DNA of 11,046 nt, taken from positions 1-11,046 of the forward strand of contig CBFGRV010000087.1 in NCBI GenBank assembly GCA_965651265.1, given 5' to 3'. Made by a program: the position numbers and the translations under genes. The notes below the pieces were generated by a model that worked only from the letters and a program-made list of their open reading frames with translations, searched no databases and had not been told where the DNA came from. Positions 1-6,791 of the stretch are shown here, piece after piece. This DNA comes from CBFGRV01 sp965651265 (GTDB taxonomy: Bacteria; Bacteroidota; Rhodothermia; Rhodothermales; VXPQ01). The number at the start of each line of letters is the position of its first letter. Positions within the stretch are counted from its first letter, which is position 1.

Positions 1-816
1 ACGGTCGCCTGGGCGGAGCAGCACATTGCCTCCGGCCTCGTCGCACTGCTCGTCACCGTGGTTCCGATCTGGATGGTGCTGCTCGACTGGAAGTGGCTCG
101 ACGGGGGAGCACCCTCTCGCCACGTGATCATCGGACTCATCCTGGGGTTCTTGGGGATTGGTTTTCTGGTTGGACCTGATCTCGTGGTCGCCGGGCTGGA
201 CGTGGACGTGATCGCCGCGCTCGTGGTTCTGGCCGGATCGGTTTCGTGGTCGGTGGGGTCACTGTACGGTAAGCGAATCTCCATGCCTGGCAATGCCTTC
301 ACCTCATCGGCCGTTCAGATGCTCGGAGGCGGCGTTGCGCTTCTCATCGTCGGCGCGCTGATGGGCGAGCTGCCGGCCTTCAGCATCGCTGCCATCACGC
401 CCGCCTCGTTCGCCGGATGGGCCTACCTTATTGTATTCGGCTCCATCGTGGCGTTCAGCGCCTACGTCTGGCTGATGGCGAACGTCTCGCCGAAGCAGGT
501 CTCGAGCTATGCCTACGTGAACCCCGTCGTGGCCGTTTTTCTTGGCTGGCTATTGGCCGGGGAACACGTCGACATCCGAACGATCGTGGCCGCAGTCGTA
601 CTGGTTTCGGCCGTGGCACTGGTCCTCCGATACGGTTCTGGGAAATCGTCGGAGGCGACCGTCAAGACCGCGAGCTCGTTGGGTATCGAGACGAATCACA
701 GCGCCCTTGAGCCGGCACCGTCGGAGCTAAGGACCGACGGGTTGGTCGATGCCGAGTCGCCGAACGGCAAAGCCCGCACTTCAGAGCCCGTCGCCGCCGA
801 GTGCGAGGCGGCGTAA
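1..816 (+). CDS. EamA/DMT-family transporter, 5' end missing
   Basis: This is the C-terminal 271 residues of an inner-membrane drug/metabolite exporter; the reading frame is open from base 1, so the true start lies before the window. The GTG at 58 is an internal valine, not a start. The visible part has the end of the first EamA repeat (WAEQ, then a hydrophobic stretch with VPIWMVLLDW) and a full second repeat with about five membrane helices, including GSLYGKR, the segment VFGSIVAFSAYVWLM and the motif SSYAYVNPVVAVFLGWLLAGE, typical of YedA-like members. Such proteins export small metabolites or drugs; the substrate cannot be read from sequence. Oddly, about 60 hydrophilic residues rich in Ser, Glu and Ala (from about residue 212) follow the last helix; most relatives end there. 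The gene is tail to tail with the LysR gene, with 10 bases between the stops. Family is sure, substrate unknown. Confidence 0.93.
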   Translation, partial: TVAWAEQHIASGLVALLVTVVPIWMVLLDWKWLDGGAPSRHVIIGLILGFLGIGFLVGPDLVVAGLDVDVIAALVVLAGSVSWSVGSLYGKRISMPGNAFTSSAVQMLGGGVALLIVGALMGELPAFSIAAITPASFAGWAYLIVFGSIVAFSAYVWLMANVSPKQVSSYAYVNPVVAVFLGWLLAGEHVDIRTIVAAVVLVSAVALVLRYGSGKSSEATVKTASSLGIETNHSALEPAPSELRTDGLVDAESPNGKARTSEPVAAECEAA

Positions 817-826
817 GAGGCGGTTC

Positions 827-1708
827 TCAGACCTTCAGCGCGGCCGCTCCCGTCCGAAGGTTTTCGAGCAGGAAATCGTGCAGCAAGTCGGCGGCCTCTG
901 ATTTCGTCTCTTCGCTCCGATAGAGTCCAATGTCGGCGGGCGGAACGTCGGGAAGGCCGTCGTCGGGACCCAGCACGCGCATGTTCGGCGTGACGGCGCT
1001 CTCGCTGAGAAGGCCGATGCCCAGCCCGGCACGCACCGCGGCCTGAAGAGCGGGTAGGCTGATGCTACTGAACACGACCCTCCACTCGATCCCGCGTTCG
1101 GCGAGCCGTTCCAGGGCCTCGTCGCGCACGCAGCACGAGCAGTCGAGCGGATCCAGGATCAGCTGAAGCGGCGCCTCCGGATTGCGTTCATACGTGTCGG
1201 CGCACACCCACAGATAACGCTCCTGCCAGAGCGGCTCGACCGGTCCGCTCGAATACGCCGTATTCGCCACGGCCAGGCAGAGCGCATTGCTCTCGATCTT
1301 CCGGACGAGCTCCCAGCTCGTCGAGACCTCCAGCTGAATGTGGATGTTCGTGCAGAGGCGGCCGAATCGGGTGAGGGCGTGAACGAGCGGTCCGAGCGCC
1401 GCTTCCTCGAGTACACCGATCCGCACGCTCCCCGCAGCATCCCCGACGGACAGCTTCGCTATGGCCTCCTCGTTCATGTCGAGGATGCGGCGTGCATAGC
1501 TGAGGAGGATGCGCCCGGCCTCTGTGACCGTCGTCTCACGCCCCGACCTTCTGAGAAGCTGCGCACCGACCTGCTCCTCCAGATTCTTCATCTGCATACT
1601 GAGGGCTGGCTGCGTCTTGTACAGGCGCTCGGCCGCCGCGGTAAAACTCCCCGAGTCGGCTATGGTGACAAAGGTGCGGAGCTGGTCCAGTGAGAAGAGC
1701 TCGGCCAT
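827..1708 (-). CDS. LysR-family transcriptional regulator (LrhA-like)
   Basis: A 293-residue DNA-binding regulator. Residues about 5-62 form the winged helix-turn-helix (LDQLRTFVTIADSGSFTAAA, then TQPALSMQMKNLEEQVG), followed by a linker and a periplasmic-binding-type effector domain (about 90-285). The segment WRVVFSSISLPALQAAVRAG and the ending around VLGPDDGLPDVPPADIGLYR resemble the LrhA branch. I chose the ATG at 1708 because the family begins a few residues before LxQLRTF; the frame stays open further upstream (a TTG at 1765) but that would add 19 atypical residues and place coding sequence over a palindrome. A C-S-C-C cluster lies at residues 190-193, where many relatives have a single Cys; redox or metal sensing is conceivable but unproven. 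It faces the EamA gene tail to tail, so it is not the classic divergent LysR-target pair. Its target and inducer are unknown. Confidence 0.95.
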   Translation of the reverse strand: MAELFSLDQLRTFVTIADSGSFTAAAERLYKTQPALSMQMKNLEEQVGAQLLRRSGRETTVTEAGRILLSYARRILDMNEEAIAKLSVGDAAGSVRIGVLEEAALGPLVHALTRFGRLCTNIHIQLEVSTSWELVRKIESNALCLAVANTAYSSGPVEPLWQERYLWVCADTYERNPEAPLQLILDPLDCSCCVRDEALERLAERGIEWRVVFSSISLPALQAAVRAGLGIGLLSESAVTPNMRVLGPDDGLPDVPPADIGLYRSEETKSEAADLLHDFLLENLRTGAAALKV

Positions 1709-1729
1709 CGATGAGAATAAGTCGATTTG

Positions 1730-1749
1730 ATGGATGAGGTCACATCCAT
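1730..1749. promoter_or_regulatory. Palindrome upstream of the LysR gene, possible autoregulatory site
   Basis: The arms ATGGATG (1730-1736) and CATCCAT (1743-1749) are perfect inverted repeats around a 6-base spacer; two more outer pairs (TT/AA) extend it with one mismatch. It lies about 22-41 bases before the LysR start codon, where LysR regulators often bind their own promoter. It does not show an exact T-N11-A box. The operator role is inferred from position and symmetry only. Confidence 0.4.
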
Positions 1750-1812
1750 AAAGGAAATTGACCAAGCCGGATACGTCTCTTTCTGATCGAAGGTTCGTCT
1801 TCGGCTCCTTTG

Positions 1813-1855
1813 GGTCTATCTCGATGCGCTCAAAGGTCTATCTGATGCGCTCAAA
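1813..1855. repeat. Tandem duplication, 22-bp and 21-bp units
   Basis: Two head-to-tail copies are seen: unit 1 at 1813-1834 and unit 2 at 1835-1855. Both begin GGTCTATCT and end GATGCGCTCAAA; they differ only by one extra C (1822) in unit 1. This is a recent-looking local duplication with a one-base indel. It falls at the 3' end of the possible small ORF on the minus strand, where the 21-base copy adds seven codons without breaking the frame. Confidence 0.85.
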
Positions 1856-1989
1856 GGGCGACCAGGCTTCGTGAGACATGCGTCCAGCGCCGCCCGTGCT
1901 TCCTTGATCGCCCGGCTGTCGGCCGGCAGCTCCCGCTCGAGGACCCTTCTTCTTTGGCCGGATTGTTGTAGCGTGTGCTCGAAACTCAT
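1816..1989 (-). CDS. Possible small ORF, 57 residues, unknown
   Basis: An ATG at 1989 opens a 57-codon frame ending TAG at 1816-1818. The product starts MSFEHTLQQSGQRRRVLERE and continues with a helix-like, charged segment (ELPADSRAIKEARAALDA), ending in a duplicated RPLSAS motif made by the tandem repeat. I do not recognise a family. In favour: the middle of the frame has G or C at nearly every third codon position, like the real genes here, and the helical segment looks protein-like. Against: no ribosome-binding site is evident, it starts only 14 bases from the divergent start at 2004, and it could be the relic of a larger gene or chance. It would end 107 bases upstream of the LysR start on the same strand. 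Confidence 0.3.
   Translation of the reverse strand: MSFEHTLQQSGQRRRVLERELPADSRAIKEARAALDACLTKPGRPLSASDRPLSASR
1915..1930. repeat. Short imperfect palindrome
   Basis: GCTG and CAGC flank the self-complementary core CGGCCG with one mismatched pair between (T opposite G). It sits inside the possible small ORF. It may be a protein-binding site or simply reflect GC-rich composition. Confidence 0.2.
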
Positions 1990-1998
1990 CGCACACGC
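1971..1998. promoter_or_regulatory. Inverted repeat directly before the start at 2004
   Basis: GCGTGTGC (1971-1978) and GCACACGC (1991-1998) are perfect 8-bp arms around a 12-base spacer. The right arm ends five bases before the ATG at 2004. In RNA this would form a hairpin over the expected ribosome-binding region of the membrane-protein gene; in DNA it could be an operator. Function is inference. Confidence 0.4.
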
Positions 1999-2003
1999 GT
2001 ATC

Positions 2004-2450
2004 ATGAAGGCATACCTCGAGAATCGTCTCGTGAAGATCGGGCTCCTGCTCGTAGTGGTCGGGTGGGGACCGCTCTTCGCGATCATCCTCCTGGCCGCGA
2101 TCGGCCTCTGGCCGGATCCCAACCCCAATCCCATCGGGCCTGGGCTGCTCTTCGCCCTCACGTCGTGGCCGGCCATCATTTGTCTGGGAATCGGCATCTT
2201 CCAGGTTCATAGAGGTCGTTCGACGCGGGCCGGAGAATCGATGGTCGTAGATTACTCACCATCGCGCGACTGGTCCGAGCATCCTGCTGTTCGAGTTGTC
2301 GCAGGATGTGCAGGCGTGGGACTCATCATCTACGGAACGCTTGGCGTACTGGATGGGGAGGGTCGCGGTGCGGCGGCGGCCATCGTGATCGGAATCGCAG
2401 CCGGATATTTTGCGCTCGCCGGCCGGTTGCCGGCATGGTTTCGAAAATAG
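2004..2450 (+). CDS. Small four-helix membrane protein, unknown function
   Basis: A 148-residue, very hydrophobic protein that I cannot place in a named family. Four likely membrane helices are visible at about residues 12-35, 46-67, 97-116 and 122-140. The first pair is joined by a short proline/asparagine loop (DPNPNP, 38-43) and the second by a Gly-rich turn with charged residues (DGEGRG). Between the pairs lies a hydrophilic loop of about 28 residues (HRGRSTRAGES to SEHPAV), probably facing the cytoplasm because it carries several Arg. The protein ends in Arg-Lys. There is no convincing Shine-Dalgarno; an inverted repeat ends five bases before the start. The next gene on the same strand begins 51 bases after the stop, so the two may be co-transcribed, which could suggest a link with an exported protease-like lipoprotein. 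That link is speculative. Confidence 0.7.
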   Translation: MKAYLENRLVKIGLLLVVVGWGPLFAIILLAAIGLWPDPNPNPIGPGLLFALTSWPAIICLGIGIFQVHRGRSTRAGESMVVDYSPSRDWSEHPAVRVVAGCAGVGLIIYGTLGVLDGEGRGAAAAIVIGIAAGYFALAGRLPAWFRK

Positions 2451-2501
2451 TGATCCGACCTCGTCGCGAACGAAATCGCGGTTGGGTGGTCCGATGGCAT
2501 C

Positions 2502-4301
2502 ATGATACATCCACGATGCATCCACCCCAGATCCGCATCCCGCACGGCAATTCTGGTAGCGGCGGCGCTGACCATGCTTCTGGCGCTCGGCTCAGGATGT
2601 GAGGAACAGCGTCGTCCCACGCCTCCGGTGCCGACCGAGAGCGATACGCCCGGAGAGCCGCAGGAGTCCGCTCAGCCGTCGGCCACCCTTCGCAGTGAGG
2701 CCGCACAGGCCATGGCTTCCGCTCCCTCCCGCACGATGCGCGCCATCATCGCCTTCGTACGATTTCGAGATGACGACATCGTGGAGAGCGGCTGCATGAC
2801 CCGCGCCAAAGAGGCGTGGCGTGACCCGGACGTTCTGCCCACCGTGGCGCACCAGCTCCTGAGCTCGTCACCGAAGCCGCCGTTCGCGGACAGCACTCTG
2901 ACGGCATACTTCTACCAACAGTCCCGCGGGCGCTTCGTGCTGCACGGCGGGTCCTATCCCCGCGTCATCGTGACGGAAAAGGATGAAAGCGCCTACCGGA
3001 GCGGGTCGTCGCGCGTCCTGGATCGCGGCGCCATCACGCAGGAGGTTCTTAGGCGGATGGATGAGGACTCGGCCTTCGACCTCAGCGAGTTCGATGCCGA
3101 CGGAGACGGACGGATCGATTACCTCTTCATTCTCCTCCGCCGAATTTCAGACGTGCAGCTCGTTGCCGGGGGTGCGCCCGCCGTCGCCGCACTCGGATAC
3201 AATCCATCGCGCCCGGAATTCGGAAAGTCGGCGCCGGTCGCCTCGCCGCCGGCGGGGTCGTTCCTGATCTATCGCTCGGCCGGCATCATCATCCCGCACC
3301 TCGACCTGGTCAGGTTGATGGCGCACGAATTCGGGCACACCCTCTGGCGCGGAACGCCGATCGGAGGCGGTCATCTTCCGTTCGTCGGCGGCGATCACGG
3401 CGTACCGGCGAACGGCAGCCGCAGGCTGGGCTACGCGCTGATGGTCGGCCGGCTGACCATGCAGAAGGATCGGGATGTGATCGATACGCGAGGTGACATG
3501 CTGATCTCTGCCGTCGAACGGGACATGCTGGATGAGGATTGGATCGAATGTCCGGTGCTTTCCGGCAGCGGCACGGTGACGCTGGGTGACCTCTACGCGA
3601 CATCCGACTGTCGCCGCATTGTGCTACCGGGCCCGACCGAAGAGAGGACCCTCTACATCACGAACCGTCAGCGGATCGGCTATTTCGATCGCCTCCAGTT
3701 CAATCCGTGCCAGGGCTCCTATCACGGGCTGATGGAGACGGGCCTGCTGGTTCAACTTCGAGAGGGCAAGCGGGCCGCCGTCATCGCGGCGGACAATACG
3801 CTGGAGCTGAGCATCGATACCAGTGCCTACGCGGGCGATCTCTTCGGGCCCGGATCGATGACGCAGCTCACGCCGTGGACACGGCCGAATATCAGCGGCT
3901 TTGCGCAGTATCCGCCGGATTTTGTTCTGCAGGAAGGCAACTGGCAGGCGTTGGATGACATCCGCATGACGGGCGGGTCCTCGGGCGAGATGGCATTCGA
4001 TTATATCGTGGATGTACGCGAGCGGCCCGTCATCCGCGAGGATTCGTGGATGGGTGCGGAGACTTCCGGCACGAGGTTTCGCTCGAACATCCTCGTGATG
4101 GACGGCGCCCGGCTAACCATCGAGGCCGGCACCGAGATACATCTTGCTGAGGGCGCCGACCTCATCGTCTCCGGCGAAGGCACGCTGGCCTTCGAGCGCG
4201 AAGCCCGCGTGGTCCTCGGTCCGGGGAGTTCCGTGGAGAATCGGGGCACCATCCTCCTGCCCGATGGCGAGGACGCTCACTTCGTCCGAAGCGACGGATG
4301 A
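2502..4301 (+). CDS. M6-like secreted zinc metalloprotease, probable lipoprotein
   Basis: A 599-residue exported protein. The N-terminus has basic residues, a hydrophobic core (about 15-29) and a cysteine at 33 preceded by LGSG, a slightly weak lipobox suggesting a lipoprotein, followed by a Pro/Ser/Glu-rich linker. The catalytic region carries HEFGH (275-279), the HExxH zinc motif with its catalytic Glu, and a calcium-binding-type loop DADGDGRID (198-206), as often found in M6 (immune inhibitor A-like) proteases. AGDLF (444-448) matches the conserved segment closing M6 domains. The usual GLPDLY-type sequence after HExxHxxG is absent (HTLWRGTPIGGG instead), so the third zinc ligand is unclear. 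Residues 524-595 form short repeated strands (LTIEAGTEIHLAEGADLIV) like one or two turns of a beta-helix, ending abruptly. Likely role: cell-surface protein degradation; substrate unknown. Confidence 0.8.
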   Translation: MIHPRCIHPRSASRTAILVAAALTMLLALGSGCEEQRRPTPPVPTESDTPGEPQESAQPSATLRSEAAQAMASAPSRTMRAIIAFVRFRDDDIVESGCMTRAKEAWRDPDVLPTVAHQLLSSSPKPPFADSTLTAYFYQQSRGRFVLHGGSYPRVIVTEKDESAYRSGSSRVLDRGAITQEVLRRMDEDSAFDLSEFDADGDGRIDYLFILLRRISDVQLVAGGAPAVAALGYNPSRPEFGKSAPVASPPAGSFLIYRSAGIIIPHLDLVRLMAHEFGHTLWRGTPIGGGHLPFVGGDHGVPANGSRRLGYALMVGRLTMQKDRDVIDTRGDMLISAVERDMLDEDWIECPVLSGSGTVTLGDLYATSDCRRIVLPGPTEERTLYITNRQRIGYFDRLQFNPCQGSYHGLMETGLLVQLREGKRAAVIAADNTLELSIDTSAYAGDLFGPGSMTQLTPWTRPNISGFAQYPPDFVLQEGNWQALDDIRMTGGSSGEMAFDYIVDVRERPVIREDSWMGAETSGTRFRSNILVMDGARLTIEAGTEIHLAEGADLIVSGEGTLAFEREARVVLGPGSSVENRGTILLPDGEDAHFVRSDG

Positions 4302-4351
4302 GCGCCGCGACAACGGGTACGAAACGCCGTGAGCAAGGCCGCTCCCCGACC

Positions 4352-6610
4352 CTATTCCACGACGATCTCGTCGATGAGCATCCGCGCCGGGCGGCCCGCC
4401 CCGGGATGCGTGTCCGGCGTGTTGCCGATCGTGTGTGCAACGAGCCGCACGTACCGCGCCGGCCGCGGAGCAAACTCGGCGACGAAGTCGCGCTGGATTG
4501 CCCCATACTGGTCGATAGGAAGTGCGTGCGTCGCCGTTCCTACCAGTTCGAAATCGGATCCATCGACCGACACGAACATCTCGACCTGCTCCGGCAGCAG
4601 GATCAGCGCGGCGCTGTGCTGATAGAACGCCGCCTCGATGCGCCGGACCTCTTGCTGCACACCTAGGTCGATCGTCACGTCGACATCCTCCCCGGACGTG
4701 TGCATCCAGTTGTACGTGTAGTCGTGGCTTCCTCGCTTACCGTCGGTCAGCATCTCGAGCGGCGCGTCCGGCACGGTCGATGACGTGACGGGCTTCCCGA
4801 AGGCGAGATGCTCCTTCATCCCCTGCGCGAGCAGCCGGTACATGGCCGAGCGGTACTCCTCGGGCGGCGTGCTCCACTCCTTCACGCGCGTGATGCCGAC
4901 CCGGTTGGCGAGGTCCGCGAATGGATCGATCCGCGAGCGAATCTCCTCTCGGGGACGCCAAGCGCCATCCACCCTCTCGAAGAGCCCGCCTTCGCCCGCA
5001 TAACGCGCCTTGGCCTGCTCCATGATCGCGAACTCCAGCGGAAGTCGCGCCACGCGAACGCGCTCGAGCACCTCCGGATCGCCGGCGACCGCCGCCTCGG
5101 CTTCATCGAACAGCTCCTCGTAGCGGCGAATCAGCTCCGGCGTGAGGTAGCTGGTTGCCGCCTCGACGGGGCTCCCGAAGATCCGCAGCGGCTCGCCCGA
5201 GGCAAGCAGCGCCTCGCGCATCTCGTCGATGTACTGCCGAATGGGTCCGGCCGCTTTTCCGTAATAGCCCTGCAGGAAATCATTCATCAGCGAATCCACG
5301 TCGAGCGCCGGATTCCACATCAGCTTCGAGATGAGGTAGGCGCGCAGCTCCGCGAACTCGCCCCCCACCTCCCGATTGCCCTGCTCGAACATCGCCTTCA
5401 CCCCGTGATCGGCGAAGAACTGCAGGTTCGGCTGGATGACGTGCAGGTTCGGAAACGGGCTCACCAGATTGCGAAACTGGATGACGTAGTCCCACACGAT
5501 GATGTCGTCGGCGATGCGGCTCCACTCCTCCACATCCCGCCGGAAATCCGCGCTCGTCGGGTCCTCGGCGATGGGCCGGTCGCGGTTCACCTCGATGCTG
5601 CACAGCATGATGTTGACGTTGCCGGCCGGTCGCAGCGTGGCCGGCGCCTTCCGCGAGTACTCGTAGGCGAGCGTTGATATCACGCGGTCCGGAAAGTGCG
5701 CGGCCACCTGGTTGACGAAGTGGATGATCGACCCGGACGGAGAGCCCTCGCGCTCGTTGATGGCCCGGCAGCGATCGCACTGGCAGTATTCGCGGTTGTC
5801 GTTCTGGCTGACGGACCAGTACCTCGCCTGCGGATTCTTCGCGATTTCCCGCCGGAGGTTCTGCAGGGTGATCGACAAGACGTCGGGGTTCGTCAGGCAG
5901 AGCTGCGTCGGGATGCGCTTGCCGTCGACCAGCGCGTAGTATTCCGGATGCTCCTCGTAATAGATCTCGGGCGGCACGAGGCGGTTGAAGGTGTGGACCC
6001 ACATCCCCCAGTCCGTCCGCTCGCCCGTTTCGGAGTGATCGAGCCGGTGCCAGTCCGTGTACTCGCGGTCCCACGTGACGCGGTAGTGCGTATCCCGAAA
6101 TGTCATCACCGGGATCTCCACGTCGTCGATTTCCTGCAGGGTGATCGTCTCTTGTTTCGGGAGGATTTTGACGGTCGGGCTGTACAGCCGCGCGCCGAGG
6201 TGCTCTTCCAGAAAGGCGTAGACCCCGTAGAGCGTGCCCTTCTCGCTGCCGCCGGCAATGATGAGGCGGTCGCCTGCCGTCATGATGGTAAAGCCGTCCT
6301 CCCCCAGCTCGCCGAAATCTACCGGGATGCCTAGTTCATCGAGCCGCTCGTTCGCCCCGAGGACGACTTCGTACGGATGCACGGGTCGGTCTGCATGCAC
6401 GATCGGGAGCGCCGCGCCCGAAATTTCGAGCAGGTGCTCCTTCAGGACCTCGGCAGCCTCCGCCTCGTGCACGGTCGGCGTGGCCGTCAATACGATGCGG
6501 TATCGCGATGTGCCCTGTTCGACGAGCGTAATCGGCTGCGCGCTGGTGTTGGCGCTTAGAACCAGGCACAGAATGGCAAAAAGCGTGATGTGACGGAAAA
6601 AGCGGTCCAT
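4352..6610 (-). CDS. Secreted DUF4838 protein, glycoside-hydrolase-like
   Basis: A 752-residue exported protein, a usual length for the family. A signal peptide covers residues 1-24 (hydrophobic core LFAILCLVLSA; cleavage probably after NTSA). Residues about 28-150 resemble the N-terminal domain of GH67 alpha-glucuronidases (EAEAAEVLKEHL; LIIAGGSEKGTLYGVYAFLE). The DUF4838 core follows: WVHTF (204-208), HPEYYALVDGKR, QLCLTNP, a C-x-C-x-x-C cluster (276-281), and VWDYVIQFRN with PFPNLHV. Residues about 608-752 form an F5/8-type C (discoidin-like) beta-sandwich, likely glycan-binding (VTIDLG, ARYVRLVA). The family is thought to act on polysaccharides but its reaction is not established, so hydrolase activity is inference. 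It starts with ATG at 6610; AGGT lies 4-7 bases upstream. It is divergent from the oxidoreductase gene and tail to tail with the protease gene, with 50 bases between their stops. Confidence 0.93.
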   Translation of the reverse strand: MDRFFRHITLFAILCLVLSANTSAQPITLVEQGTSRYRIVLTATPTVHEAEAAEVLKEHLLEISGAALPIVHADRPVHPYEVVLGANERLDELGIPVDFGELGEDGFTIMTAGDRLIIAGGSEKGTLYGVYAFLEEHLGARLYSPTVKILPKQETITLQEIDDVEIPVMTFRDTHYRVTWDREYTDWHRLDHSETGERTDWGMWVHTFNRLVPPEIYYEEHPEYYALVDGKRIPTQLCLTNPDVLSITLQNLRREIAKNPQARYWSVSQNDNREYCQCDRCRAINEREGSPSGSIIHFVNQVAAHFPDRVISTLAYEYSRKAPATLRPAGNVNIMLCSIEVNRDRPIAEDPTSADFRRDVEEWSRIADDIIVWDYVIQFRNLVSPFPNLHVIQPNLQFFADHGVKAMFEQGNREVGGEFAELRAYLISKLMWNPALDVDSLMNDFLQGYYGKAAGPIRQYIDEMREALLASGEPLRIFGSPVEAATSYLTPELIRRYEELFDEAEAAVAGDPEVLERVRVARLPLEFAIMEQAKARYAGEGGLFERVDGAWRPREEIRSRIDPFADLANRVGITRVKEWSTPPEEYRSAMYRLLAQGMKEHLAFGKPVTSSTVPDAPLEMLTDGKRGSHDYTYNWMHTSGEDVDVTIDLGVQQEVRRIEAAFYQHSAALILLPEQVEMFVSVDGSDFELVGTATHALPIDQYGAIQRDFVAEFAPRPARYVRLVAHTIGNTPDTHPGAGRPARMLIDEIVVE

Positions 6611-6791
6611 GTTACCTGAGAACGCACCTAATTAAGGACTGGCACCTGAGCCGTGAGGCTACTATATATTCGGATGAATAGTCACTTTCCACTGCGTGGA
6701 TGGCATTTGCATTCTCCAATTGGATACCGACCACACGCAGCCGCGGACTATCGAATCTGCACGACCTACAGTAAAGCATAACTCCAGGATC
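6611..6791. promoter_or_regulatory. Divergent control region between DUF4838 and oxidoreductase genes
   Basis: These 181 bases must hold the promoters of both genes. An AT-rich patch with TATATAT (6663-6669) is the likeliest place for a -10 element. It is part of an imperfect palindrome (ACTAT and ATTC on the left, GAATAGT at 6675-6681). The heptamer ACCTGAG occurs twice in the same orientation (6614-6620 and 6644-6650), exactly 30 bases apart, about three helical turns. No convincing -35/-10 pair could be assigned to either strand. Confidence 0.45.

Noticed and set aside
1709..1765. N-terminal extension of the LysR protein from a TTG at 1765
   Set aside because: The family starts a few residues before LxQLRTF; the extension is unlike relatives and covers a palindrome.
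5280..6074. Second 264-codon minus-strand frame inside the DUF4838 gene
   Set aside because: It overlaps the real gene in another frame, with Arg/Gly/Pro-rich composition typical of a frame shadow.
4808..6334. Long open frames on the plus strand (4808-5677, 5696-6334) opposite the DUF4838 gene
   Set aside because: They are antisense to a clear family member, are rich in Arg, Asp and His as expected from mirrored GC-rich codons, and show no domain.
6696..6791. N-terminal extension of the oxidoreductase from the ATG at 6696
   Set aside because: It would bury the twin-arginine signal behind 32 extra residues; the ATG at 6792 gives a normal Tat peptide.
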